The notes below the pieces were generated by a model. That model searched no databases. It was not told the DNA's origin and saw only the letters and a list, made by a program, of their open reading frames with translations. Source: Hemicentrotus pulcherrimus (Eukaryota > Echinodermata > Echinoidea > Camarodonta > Strongylocentrotidae). From it: a DNA stretch of 64,000 nt. Positions 1 through 12,800 of the stretch are shown here, piece by piece. Location: NCBI GenBank assembly GCA_003118195.1, contig BEXV01000272.1:204232-268231 (forward strand). Reading direction: 5' to 3'. Numbering within the stretch: the first letter of the stretch is position 1; each line of letters starts with the position of its first letter. The position numbers were made by a program, and so were the translations under genes.

Positions 1-2042
1 TATCACATTAGTATTGAAGGCTAGCATCGACCCCTTCAAGCACTTCATAAGCACAGTATCTATTGTATGGGACTTGGTAGAGGTCTACAAGACTGTGTTA
101 GCATCTATGGGGATGACTTTACGTGTGTCTCAATTCATTGCTTTGTATTTCATTCTTGATCAAAATATTCTCGAAATACATAACACAAGATAAAAAGCAT
201 ATTAACATGACAAATCTTATTAAAGAGAATGGTATTATTTGTGTTTGAATTATTGAAGATGAAACAAAAAAAAGATATACCCCCAGTCAAGCAATGAGAG
301 CTATAAATCAATCTTCTACATGAATTATCACAACATGAATCGTTACATTAATTGGTTATTGACTTGAACTATTGCTAAATAAAGGTCCTTCAATTTAACT
401 AAAGAAAATTGAAAGCAGAGTAAAAGCAAAATATTGCATTCCTTTAGTAGGAAGTATATATTGGAAACAAAAATTTAGAGTTGACAAATGTAGGACTGAC
501 TAGTTTTATGAGTCATATGAATGTAGTATGCCTACAATTACGGGTGCTACATTGTCAATGTGATCATAAGAATGGCTATTTCTGAGGGAAACCAAGCTAT
601 ATCCCTCCAACTATTACATCATTGTGTCCATTTCCCATTTCTCTACTCGCCCCTTCATGATTAAAAACCCAGGTATTACCCTCACTACTCAATTCTAGTC
701 AGCCAGCAAACATATATTCACTCACCTGGGGCTACCTCGACCAAAGAATTGGTTTTCTGATTCCATTATTGAATTCCGATAGACGTCTAAACTTATAGAT
801 CTTTTCCCTCCGGACGTGTACCTGTTTCAAGAGGAAAAAGTGTCATTGTACAAAAAAGTCAATTAACTCCTCTGCAGTCTCTGTTTTTTCTTTTTTTCTT
901 CTTGTACGCAATTAATGGACATTTCCAAGGTATGCATGATCACTCTTAATCAAATAAAAAATTCACTCAGGAAGGAATTGGTTTAGTAAAGTAAAAAAAA
1001 GACTTGATGTTGAGAAAAGAATGTCATGAGAAAACCAAAATATTTGTACAGATGAAGGAATACGTAGGGGACTGCAAATCACGTTTTAAATTTTGAGGCA
1101 TTGTAGCTTGTGCTCACATGAGTACATATACATTTATACACAATTACACGTTGAAGTAAGGGGTATGATTTGTTTTCATTATTGATTTTAACCATTGATG
1201 TTTTGACAGTATCATATGAAGGAGAACAGGAAATTAATGACACATGCATTATAACTCAGTAACAATAAACAGTGTGTAGATGATCAAATATATTTGATTT
1301 CAACTCACAACTTTCAATTATTTTGCAACAAACCTGTCATCTCATTTACTTGAATGCTATTTTTGAATACCGAGCCAGGTTGTTTCGATAAGTAACTTAG
1401 GGCAGAATGCAGGCATAGGAAATTAAATTCTCAAAATTGATTTACTTGTAACAACATAGATGTGTTTGAGAGAGAGGAAAAAATGTGACATACTGTATTT
1501 CTCATCTGGAAATTTTGAATAGAATATTTTTTCAATTGATTTCTGCTATTGAGTTGTCTTTTTCAAGAGAATAATAGTGCATGGAACAGTTACAAAAAAA
1601 TTACTATATGTAATATGTTTTCTCCCTAATGCTCCTGTCGGTTGCCTTTTTTGTTGGCATCTTCAAAATGTCATAGAAATTGAAATATTATCCCTACTCA
1701 AAACATGATAGTCTAAAACTAGTCCCCAAAACAGCACAGAAAATGTGTTATTTTTGACTATTTTATAAGCCTGAATATATTTTTTCCATATACATATCTT
1801 TTGTTTTCAATCCTTAGCCTAAAAATATGTTTAGATTATTTGCCTATTTTCCATTTCTTACCCACAGAAAAAAAAATAGTCTAGTTTTCTAGGAAATACC
1901 ATAGAAATATATTTTTCTCATGTTAAAAACAGGGATGATACCAAGAAACAATGAGTGCCCTTTTCAGTCTGTCATGATTGTTTTAGGGTTAAAAGAAAGA
2001 TCTGATTTTGTAATATCTTTTTAATATTGGTGATATGAAATG

Positions 2043-2239
2043 TGTGGTGGTGGTTATTTTACCTGACTGCTAAATAAGCATAAATGCTTGTTAGTAAGCA
2101 ACCAGACGGCCAACGGCTTTAGGACCTGGTAATGAGGATTAATGCCTTAACCAAAGGGCACTTGCGCATAGCCTTGGTTTCAAACCCGGGTCACCGGATT
2201 ACGAGACTACTGCTCTACCGACTGAGCTATCGCGCCTCC
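2043..2239 (-). mobile_element. tRNA-derived SINE, minus-strand copy
   Basis: Read on the minus strand from 2239, it starts with a tRNA-like head: a box A (TAGCTCAGTCGGTAGAGCA), an anticodon-like TCTCGTAATCC and a box B (GGGTTTGAAACC). The 3' body ends in a small hairpin and the tail AAAATAACCACCACC. A second copy on the plus strand at 51964-52160 matches it along its whole length. A possible 6-bp target duplication AATGTG flanks it (2039-2044 and 2242-2247). The head resembles tRNA-Thr(CGT); this is inference. It is not a functional tRNA gene, since the acceptor stem and the 3' half do not fold as a tRNA. Confidence 0.85.
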
Positions 2240-2433
2240 GCAATGTGGAAGTACTAAAGAGTGAACTCAATCGAAATAATATAAAACATGAGGTAATTCG
2301 GAAAGACACGATGCTTTTGTGTGATATAGCGCAAACCTACATGTATCTGTGAAAGCCACCTAAGAGAAAAATAAAAATGACCTCTTTTGACGGATGGCCT
2401 TTCTAGACAGGTTCTAGCCAGGTTCTAGACCCT

Positions 2434-2582
2434 GTTTCATAAAACTTGATATCAATAACAAGTTACAAGCTACTGTTATAAGCTACTGTTATAAGCTACT
2501 GAAACCATGGCATCTGATTGGCTGAGAGCAAATTTTTCATAGAAATTTAGCCTTTGTTATTGATAAAAAGTTTTATGAAAGT
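2434..2582. mobile_element. Foldback/MITE-like element
   Basis: The left end GTTTCATAAAACTTGATATC and the right end (2554-2582) are imperfect inverted repeats of about 29 bp: TTGTTATTGATA..AAGTTTTATGAAA. The interior has three tandem copies of AAGCTACTGTTAT. There is no coding capacity, so it would be a non-autonomous DNA element. Confidence 0.65.
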
Positions 2583-2860
2583 TTTATGGTTAGGTGTTTT
2601 AAGACGTTGACTTCTGAATTCTCTCATTTCCATAGACCAATATACAGGGAGCCCTTGGTTCCCAAATACAAAGGATATAAAGAGAAGGTTGAGTTCTGGG
2701 AAGAGGTAAAAATTAATTTGTGAGCGTTATCATTGTTATTATGCAAGGGAGGAAGAACATCAGATTAAACATGTTCCTTGAAAAGCATGGCTCTTCAAAT
2801 GCCTTCATATTTTAAATATGACATGAAACATCGTAAAAATTGAGGGGTAGGTTTTTTTTC

Positions 2861-3046
2861 GCCATGGGCTCGTGTAGTCCCGTATACATTATTCTGTGTA
2901 TAGTGCTTGTAACTTGGCCATGATTTGGCCAAATATCTTTTCATTTTGATGATTCCAGAACCTTGCAATACACATGAATACTTATATACTAGATGATCAC
3001 CCTTTTCTGATATATTCCTAATCGTTTCTTTCACAATGCAATCACA
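2861..3046 (-). repeat. Dispersed repeat, minus-strand copy (pair with 60001-60195)
   Basis: On the minus strand it begins GATTGCATTGTGAAAGAAA and continues with TCTGGAATCATCAAAAT and ACAAGCACTATACACAGAA. The same string in the same order appears on the plus strand at 60001-60195. The two copies even give similar chance translations (both contain G-S-G-[IV]-I-K and Y-G-T-T). It is a family of unknown class, with no clear ends or coding function. Confidence 0.7.
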
Positions 3047-3714
3047 TGACCAGAACTCAACTTCATTCTTTAAAGGCAGAAAATTTACAACAGAATACTG
3101 TTCATGTCAGTTATCACTCCATTCCAATCTCAAAGACCTCACTGACATTATTTGGCAGTGTGATGAGTGTCTCATTTCCTTTTATTGAAAAAAAACTCAT
3201 GAACATGAACACTGAGACCAGTGGAGGTATTATGGTAAAGGTTACTACATAATGATGAGACGTCTGTGAATGTACGAGATGTTGAAAGACTTTCTTTTGA
3301 TGCTAGTATGGGAATACACCATATGTGTTAGATTGCTTCCCTAAAAGCATTTCAGTTTTGTTGAGGATTCGAAAAGGAGACTGAAGACTCATTTGTTCAT
3401 GTCCAGTTTTCCTCACGTTTGAATTTAGTTTTTATCTATCTGATCTGAATGCTATTTTCAAATTCTATCTCTTCACATTCTCCAAAGCGCATAGGGAAAA
3501 GCGATAAACGCTATTACAAGAATCATTCATCATTATCAATATTTTGATACTACATGAACAATGAAACCTGTTTACAAAGACCACTCAAGAGAGACAAGAA
3601 TAGTAGTCTTTATATGCATTATGCATGAACAAACATGTAATCTTAAAGTATTCCTTATACCATATATTGATTGATGTTCAACTGATTAGAATAATATTTT
3701 GAATCTCATTACAG

Positions 3715-3829
3715 TATACTTGGAATGCACATATTTGGATGTAAATTCTGTGACTATATTGAAGGAGAGCAAGTTTGTGATAGAAAGAACTTTGATTCAC
3801 TCCTTTGGGCCATTGTTACAGTATTCCAG
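3715..3829 (+). CDS. CACNA1G: Cav3 exon: IIS5 end, turret and first pore helix of domain II
   Basis: Acceptor cattacag, donor CAG|gtgaga; enters with one base of a split codon, leaves in phase 0. Encodes [11 protein letters not shown], a short turret, then [17 protein letters not shown], near-identical to vertebrate Cav3. The turret carries two extra cysteines ([10 protein letters not shown]). This is the position where protostome T-type genes have alternative turret exons; I see only one version here. Confidence 0.95.
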
Positions 3830-6800
3830 GTGAGAAGAATATATATATATATTTTCGACCTCAACCATTTACCATATCAACTTACCTGGTACATTTATTG
3901 ACTACATATTAAGTGCAGTCTAGTTATTTTCTTTTAATTAGGCCAAAATTTATATGTAGTTTTAGATTTTAGTTTTGTGTAAATTGTTTCCTATTGCTGC
4001 CTCTTAATATCATCTTTGTTGATTGCTTAAAAAATTTATCATGATTGTTTGGATAATTAGAAAAGCGTTCTATGACACATCCAAATCTTGATTGATTCAG
4101 TTAAACCAACATCCTTTGAATAATAATTAAACATGAGGTTTGATATTTACAGTATTTAGTAATGATTGCATTTCTTTTGTATATTTTCAAAAGTTTACTC
4201 TGTCCATACATTTATTAGCGATTTCAGTATATTTCTCTTGATTTTATTATAAAAAAAGGTAAAAACATGGCTTTCATTTAATAAATGATTTGTCAATGTT
4301 TTTCTCTTACTTTCTTTGACATTACATATGTGAACTTGCCCTGAACCCTTTTTCCCCCCTGATTGTTGCTTTTTCTCCACCAGATCTTGACCCAAGAAGA
4401 CTGGAACGTGGTTCTCTACAACGGCATGTCTCGCACCTCACCCTGGGCTGCCCTCTATTTCATCGCTCTCATGACGTTCGGTAACTACGTCCTCTTCAAT
4501 CTCCTCGTTGCTATCCTCGTCGAGGGATTCTCTTCAGAGGTACGTAACCATGCCAACCACAGTCACCAGTGGGCTCATTTTTTGTGTTTTGCTCTTACTT
4601 CTCTTGCGTTAGTTGGAGATTATCTGGTATTAACTGGGGATAAGGCCAGGCTTATAGGTTGCTGTGAGCTGGGTAGCATAGGATTTTATAAAATGTGGTA
4701 CAGATAATTGCGATTTTTCTCTGATGTCAGCAAACTGGTTCACATCCTGTTGAACTCTCCTCTGGCGATTCTCTTCTGAAAGTGGTTCATATTTTCATTG
4801 CAAAAATGGAGGAAAAAGCAGATGAGTAAAAATATTTTTGCACATTGCCAACTTTTATTGCACATTGACAACTTTTTTGCTCACTTTTCATTTTTTATCA
4901 TTTTCATACAATCGGATAAAGAATGATATTTGTAAATGGAAAAAATAAAGGTGGTTTTAATCCTTAAACTGATCGTGCTCATTGTCTAAAAAAAAGAAGA
5001 AGAAGATTTCAGCATTTTTGTGTGATTTTTAGAAATGAAGAAAAAAAAAAGCAGATAATAAATTAGATTTTTCCACATTGACAAAATTTTTGCTCACTTT
5101 AACATTTGTTATCAATTTCATTCAATCGTTATTTTAGAATGATATTTGTAAAGGAAAAAAAAAAAGTGGTTTTATTTAGTGAACTGTACTATTCATTCTT
5201 GTGACAAAACAAGAAAATTCAGATTTTGGCTTAATTGTGTGATATTTGACACTTTGAATCGTTTCCTTTGCTCTCGCTTAAAAGGAATTGACATATGCTG
5301 CCTCCTACCTGCTTAATACATTAAAAAAGAAAATTGGCACTTCATCAACTGGTGGATATTTTTAGATTAACACGTTTGTCTCCCAATTTGTCTTATTTTT
5401 TGTACTGTGATTTTTTTTTTCATCTCTCATGGCTACTATACTTCCTTCTACCATCTGGTGCCCCGCCCAATTCTTGTTGGCCACGCCCCCAAACCTGGCC
5501 CCAACCCATGATCATCTTGGCCGCGCCCCCAATTTTATGTCATCATGTCATGTAGAACTTATCTTCTGCTTTATGTCACCCGACGTACACTTATGGTGAG
5601 TATATTTCATCAAAGCTTACATGTACCTTGGTAAATGTTTTTGCACTTAACTACCGTTATGGCTCTCAATAAAAATGTCAGTCATGCACTGATCATATGA
5701 ATCCAGGGGGTGTTTCACAAAGACTAAGATCACCTTAAGTTGGACTTGAACTATGGCAGGCCATTCATGCCACTAGTTGCTCTCACCACTAATCTCTGAA
5801 GGGATATCACAAAATTTGATAGTTTATTGTTAAAGCAAAAAACGTTATCTAAAGATTTTAACTTCTAAGGTTTTTCCTCTTTTACAGCTGGTTCAAGAAT
5901 TTTTAAAGGCATACATCGCCTGCCATACTCCAAGTCCAACTTAAGTGCATCTTAGTCTTTGTGAAACGCCCCCCTGGAGTGGGGGGGGGGTATGAATATC
6001 ATATTAAAAGATTCACTCATGTTTGCATGCATATATACATATTCATGAATGCATGCCTTCTTTCCTATTGAGAAATGCATTTATGATGGAGTTGATGTGT
6101 GTATTCTCTGAAAGAAAAAACAGCATTCCTACACATACAGTACACTGTATGAACCTCCATTTCAAATTTTGAAACCATATGCCATACTTGATCACATCAA
6201 AAGACAAACAATGATCACGTTCATTGTCACTATGAGCATTAAGTACAATGTACCTATGTGTATATGTACAAGATGCATGTATTAGTGGTTTGAAAATGTA
6301 TGAGTTATATTGAGCTATTTGTGATTTTGTCTGTTTATTTGGATCTGGCGGGACGTTGAATCTGTAATAAAGTATTTGAGTTAAGCCCTCCCTGCTTCAA
6401 AAAGATGATTTAATCATATGATTGATTCAAATAAGCATATTAAAAACTTTCCAAGGAACACATTCATAGTTAGTACTGTTGGCCTTGTATGATGATATGG
6501 TTTTCATGGAGGTAAAATCCAAAACAATGTGAGAAGAAAGATCACCACGTTAGAGTCGTGTAAAGGATGAAAACAATCATTCTTCTCTCTTTGTGCTAGT
6601 TGGGTCTCATATGCAGAAATTTCAAATGTCATTTCCATGGTAACAGACCTGTCCCATACGTAAGCTGTCAAGGGGCTTTATTCATGAATTTGTATTAATG
6701 GTGTGTATGATTACACCAACTGCAGCAGACTCGGCTGTATGCATAATGGATGTAGGAAGGAGGCAAGACTTAAGCCTAGTTCACACATNCCCCCCCCCCC

Positions 6801-9800
6801 CCCCAGAAAAAAAATTGCTGGAAAATACAAACATTCTATATGTATTAATGAATGGCAGATGGGTGGTTAAAACGTAGCTCTCTGCAACAAAGTTTCCTTA
6901 GAGAAACTTATCTATATGATTTTAGATAAAATAATAAGTGCATTTCTCTTGGCTCATAAGTTTAAGTCACAGTGCATGTTTTTGTGTCGGTTTAACGCTC
7001 TATGTGTGAACAAGGTTTTAGGCGCAGCTGGTCAAATGTCAGCCCATGAAATGGGAGTGTTGGCAGGATGGAACATTAATAACCTCTCTGGAGTTTTAAT
7101 GGATGTTTTTAGAACATGATGCAAAGAAGCAATTTAAAAGGAGGTCTTTTATAGGTTAATGTGTTCCTCATGAATGTAGTTTGATGTTTATTTACACTTT
7201 GCTCCAAATGAGTAGGTGAATGATTTATGTGTATCTAACTCCAATTCATAATCTTGCATTATGTTTCCTCATGCTTATTTTCTTTTGATATCACATTTAT
7301 TTGCTGTGGTTTTTGTTTTCTTCAATTGATCACTTAAATCAAAAATTGTAGTTCATTCTTTCTACTTCCGATCATCTGAAAGATATTCTTTATTTCCAAA
7401 ATCTTTATACATTTTCTCTAGTTAAGTTGCCATTGCACTTGGATGTGTAGGAAAGTTTTGATGTTGCTAGAAGTGATCATTCCACTGACCTTTTCTAGAT
7501 GTGTCTTGAGTATAGGTTTGCCAACATTACATGCATAGTTACACACAGCAGACTGTAAAGTCTCTCTTTAATTGTCTTTTTTTAAATCTATGAATCAATA
7601 TTGGGATGAAAATGATGTCAGGAGTAGTAACTAGTATGAGAGAGACTCTGACCCAGAGTACAGTGCCACCTTTACCCAGCTAGCAAGCTCCATCATAATC
7701 ATATTGATTCAGATTATACTGATGGTTTACTTAATAAGAGTCGTTAACACCTGCCACAATTCACACGTTTTATACAAAGATAAAGTCTTATGTACACAGA
7801 TAGGCAAGATCAATGCACTTCATCATTTTCTTGAGTCAAATCATGGGATATGACATCTAGGATTGGTTTTGAGGTACTTTATTAAATGTGTGACAGGAAA
7901 CACAGATTCAGAGAGAAAAAATAGAGTATACATTGTCATTCTGTCAGATGGAATTGTTTTGAAGCTATTTTATGCTACAGTATAATGGAAAAATCCAGTG
8001 GGCATGAACTTGTGTTCTTAATAGATTTTCAGAAAAGTTTGAGTAATGCAAAGCCTGTCCAATTTAATAGTAAAATATGAATACATCATTGAGTGATGGA
8101 AAATTGACTTCATGTCATGCTCTGATTGATGTAGCTATTTGCCACTTCAAATAATGTACATATCGATTAAAACTAAGCATATTGTTCTTCGCTCAATCTT
8201 TATATGCAGCAGTAATTGGTTTTGCTCTGCTCTAGTTGATGTCCTCTCTAGTGTTTATGTTACAAAGCAAATCTATTTATTCCTGAAGCTATACTGCAAT
8301 CTTAGGGAAATTAGGAAATACTGAGTCATTTTCTGACATGCCACTCAACAACTTAATATTGACACATTATAACTTATGTGAAATGGAAGGAAAAGCTTTT
8401 GTATTTTGGGGGCTATGATTCAAAATATAAATGACATATTGATTTTATAACCACTCCCTCTTTCTATTTCACAATGTCATTGGCATATATTTCAGATTTT
8501 CTCCTCGCTCTTACACTTTCTTGATATTCCATACACTCCTGATATGTCACGCTCTTTGCATTTCATTTCCATTATACATGTGTACTGTATAAATCTATTT
8601 GCTTCTGTACGAAGGTACCTTGACTTTTAGAAAATATGTTTTCTTGATAAAGTGAACATTATCCAGTCACAAGACTTGACTTTATGGAATGCAATGAAGC
8701 TCTTAGGGGAACATTTCCTTCCTCCACACATCCTTTCAAGGATCATCTAAATGGGTTGCTCTTTATATGTAACGTAAAGGAACCATTAACAAAAGAATAT
8801 TTCATGAGAGTGATTTGAGACTTAACGGGTAATTACTAAAAATGTGTAGGTGTTGAGATAATTATGTGGTTAAATATGAAGTGACTTTGCATCTAAAGGA
8901 AGTGCATATGGGTTGATACACAATTGAACTCTCCTACTTGTATACTGATATCATACTGGCTTTGAACTGAATAAATCACTTGATATCTGCCATGATGATG
9001 TACACATAATTCAGCATCTCCCAGTGAATACTTGTACATGTACATGTACTCCTTTACATAATTAGCTAAATAGATACCATTAAAGAAGATTCAATAATTA
9101 TGTGCAATTTTGTATCCTCAATTATTTCCAATTACCCTTGAATGTTTTATACTTGCTTCCTTTTCATGAAAATTGCTGATGTATAATTTGTGTGAATTTC
9201 TACAGTTTTGTGCACTAGATATTATTTATAGTATTTTCATTTGATGTATTTAGACTCATTCAGTATGCAGAGCATGGATTTGTACTTTCCCCTCATTTCG
9301 AGGATTCAAGTAATAAAAAGATACTGATATTTAAATGTACTGCTTACTCCTTTAAATCTTTCATATATTGACTATTGGGTTTCTCTTGTGCATTTTCCAA
9401 TATTTAAGATGAATGTTATGATTACACCCTTTATCCCATTTTGGTTCTTTCTGCACAGCCTGAGCAGAAAGAAGGGAACACATCTGATAAAGAGGAGAGC
9501 GAGGATGAGGAAGGGGAGAATGAAGAGAATGAGAAGGAGGAGAAGAACATGGATGACATCAAGGATGAAGTCTTATCAGTCACATCAGATAAAGATAATG
9601 GTAATTATATACAGGGTACATCTTTTAACGCATTGCGTGATGGAATTGAGTGGTTACCGTATTAAGCCTATGGAATAAGAGTATTCAGAAGTTAATGGTT
9701 TAAATTAAAAAAAACGTGTCCAATCACTTTATAGAATAATTTGCATCAAGCCAAAACGTTTGATACGTGTGAGCAACTCTAAAATCACTTGACACAGCAT

Positions 9801-12800
9801 TCTATGGGTTAGTGCATCAGGATATCAAGAAGTTGAAGAATATGTGATAATATAAACAACAAAGTTGGACTCAAATTCTAAATTTACCCTTCCTAAATGC
9901 ACTCACATTAACAAGGGGATGCACAAAACCAAAGAAAATTGAAATTGCTTTTTCAAAACCTCTTGCTTTTTTGTGAATATTATAATCTTGTGCGTGCTTA
10001 TAATTCTTAGTGTGAACTTATTAAAATGTATATAGAATATAGAGTGAGCTAGCTATTAAAAATACAGTGTAAAAAAATAAGTTGGAGTCACTTGATAATC
10101 TTGAATATGACGTTTACAACAATTACTAATGTTAACCATTGTTTCTTGCTTAAGACACGCCTTTCCATCTAAATTTATTTCTTTTTAAAATATACATGTA
10201 CATAGAGTACATGTTCAAATGCATTTAAACTCTAACCATTACATTCACTTTTATGTTAATTTTCCTACAGCAGGAAAACTAGCAATAACTGGTCCCGCTA
10301 CCGATGGTGGTAGCCACCCCCTGAGTCCCCCTATCATTACCCATACCGCAGCCACGCCTCAAGGCTCCCCTAATGTTGATATGCAGAGAGCATTCAGACC
10401 GGGTAGCTTCATTGATCATGATACACGATCATGGGATTCAGACTCACAGTCATTGGTGAGTATCGGAACAGAGACCGTCATTAGCTTCTCAAAAATTATG
10501 AATTCTCTCCTGAATGATACAAATTAAGTCCCTCTGCAAGGATTTAATTAGTGATACAAGGAGTTATTGACATAGGAATATTATTGGGAAGAGAGTCACT
10601 GGAAACCAATATCAAAACACATTAAATAGGAAAATGGTAATCAGCATCTTATCTTGATTGATTTAAAAAAAAATCCCATTGACTTTGATATGTGACGCAA
10701 AGTTCATTGAAAAAGAGTTATTTTATCAAATTTGATAATTTGATAGTTTGACAAAAGGTCCCATTATATGAATTGATGCTGTAAAATTATTTTAGGTGAA
10801 AGAGCCTGTTTGATCAAAGGAAGATATGTGATCCTTCATCGTTGCTTGAATGGTTCCATATTGAGCCTTCTGCCAATATCTTAATAGAGCAGTGGTGTTA
10901 AAAACATAATGTTGATAATTTAGGACCCTGCAATTAGCCAGTCTGCTCCTGCTTTCAAAAGTTTTTTTTTGATTGGAAACTCCCTACATTGTTTCTATCT
11001 TCCACCAGTCATCATTAAAGATCAGAGGGTCACCCCGTCTCCCGCGTAGCCCCAGTGCTAACAGCGTCAATAGCCACAACAGCCACAAGGGGGGCAGCAT
11101 GAGGAGCAATTCACCCCCAGACCAGAAGCAAGGGGGGACCTTCCTCACCCCATACCAATTGGGCGATGAGCTGGGGCAGGATAACGATAGCCACTCTTCT
11201 GTCAGTATAAGCAGGTCAGTATAATGATAATATTAAATATTTAGGAGCGCTAAAAACAAATAAGTACCATATAGCGCTTACAAAAATACAAATATATGAA
11301 AAGAGGACAAAATTGTACAGTCTTACAGGAAGTAAATCACATAGGTCATTGGGGAAAAAGGTAAGTTTTGAGGGATCTTTTCAAGGTGGCAAGACAGGAA
11401 ATTTTTCTTATGGAAAGAGGGATGCTGTTCCAAGTCAGAGTACAGCTTCTTCTACACATGTATCTTATTTTCACTCTCTTGACACCCCTTCCAAATTGAA
11501 TTCTAGGGGATCCATGCACATGTATGTTCATATTCATATTTATATTCCTAAGATACATGTATATCCCTCTTCTTACCCAATACTACTGGGTTCTCTCATG
11601 CAGAGGGGTTAATACATCCTTATACTTATTGCCATCATTATACTTCATGTTTTCTTCATCCTTATACTTATTGCTATCGTTTTTACTTACTTACTGTTAC
11701 TCTTTTTGTACATCCTTATACTTATACAGTAGGCTTGCGGTTGCACCATGTGAGAGAGAGGGGGGATTGGGGAGTCCTGAAAAGGACTCTCGGTAATCTT
11801 TCTTGAGTGTGTGCAACACATGGTACAACCGCAAGCCTACTGTTTATCTACATTACCATGCAAGCCGATACTTATAAGCAGCATCCTGATACTTGTCAAT
11901 ATACTAATCCTTGTAGAGATTCTTATACTTTTATGTATCTTTATTCCATTCCTTATCTTCTCTCATCCTCATGGTACATAGAAGTTCCCTTCACGATGGT
12001 TCTCGCAATGGCTACCTACCCGACAGTGACAACAACGACAGCCGACGGACCTCCTACATCTCCTGCAATGGTGGGTCAGTAACAGCCATCCCTCAGGCCG
12101 ACACTCAGATACCGGTCGATGGTATGGACGATAATAAGGACCTCCAGACGGAAGGGACAGCACCAACAACCTACAGCAATATAGAAGACCCTGATGCCAT
12201 AGACGAAGCTGTAAGTACCTCAAGGACTGTGATATCACCAATATTAAAAGAACCTTGTTGTATTGCCAGATCTGATTATATTTGTTTTTAAGATGACAAT
12301 TTATTGCCTGTTTGCTTCAACAGGGGGTTGCAGCAGGCTGTTATTAAATGCATTTAGGAATTTTTTTGGAAGTATGTGGGATTGTTTTTGAAAAAAAATC
12401 CTTTGATAGAATCCTGGCCCCCCCCACACTCAGTGTTATTTAGGGTACGCGTATGCATGTTACGAGCCGGACTTTGCTGCGTGACAAGTACCCCATTACC
12501 GGACATTTTGGGAACATGAATGCGGTCCCTCAGTTCCCGTAGTGGGGGAGGGGGGGGGGCAGGGATACAATGATGTCATGTATTGTTATAAAAAGGAAAG
12601 CGTCTAATTTTGAAATTCTCAAAGTTGGGAGAAACTTGAAACTGTATGTTGAGGAAAAAATAAACAAAATTGTATTACAATTTAACATCCCCTTAACTCT
12701 TTTTTGGATATGATTAAACCAATGCTGTCTAACTTAGATGTGGACACATTCCCATGTATGTGAACACATTTCCTTCATAACCAATTAATCTTACCTAACT

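Larger units (their letters stand above)
1..3714 (+). other. Intron upstream of first visible channel exon
   Basis: AT-rich non-coding sequence ending in a good acceptor (cattacag at 3714). I see no exon in it. It holds a minus-strand tRNA-derived SINE (2043-2239), a foldback element (2434-2582) and a dispersed repeat (2861-3046), listed separately. Domain I and IIS1-S5 exons of the calcium channel must lie left of the window. Confidence 0.7.
4540..9458 (+). other. 4.9-kb intron
   Basis: No convincing exon. It holds a local duplication (about 4801-4960 and 5031-5180), a GC-box-like triplet near 5457-5535, a 275-bp foldback element (5703-5977) and one ambiguous base followed by a C-tract (6789-6804). 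Confidence 0.7.

Noticed and set aside
2160..2239. A functional tRNA gene at the SINE heads (also 51964-52035)
   Set aside because: Box A and B exist but the sequence runs on into a shared SINE body and no closed acceptor stem is seen.
7020..7118. Possible linker exon after gttttag ([12 protein letters not shown]...)
   Set aside because: No donor before the stop and no phase-consistent fit.
11313..11612. Possible exon after a cttacag site ([10 protein letters not shown]...)
   Set aside because: In the phase required by the upstream exon it reads a stop after one codon, and flanking exons already join in phase.
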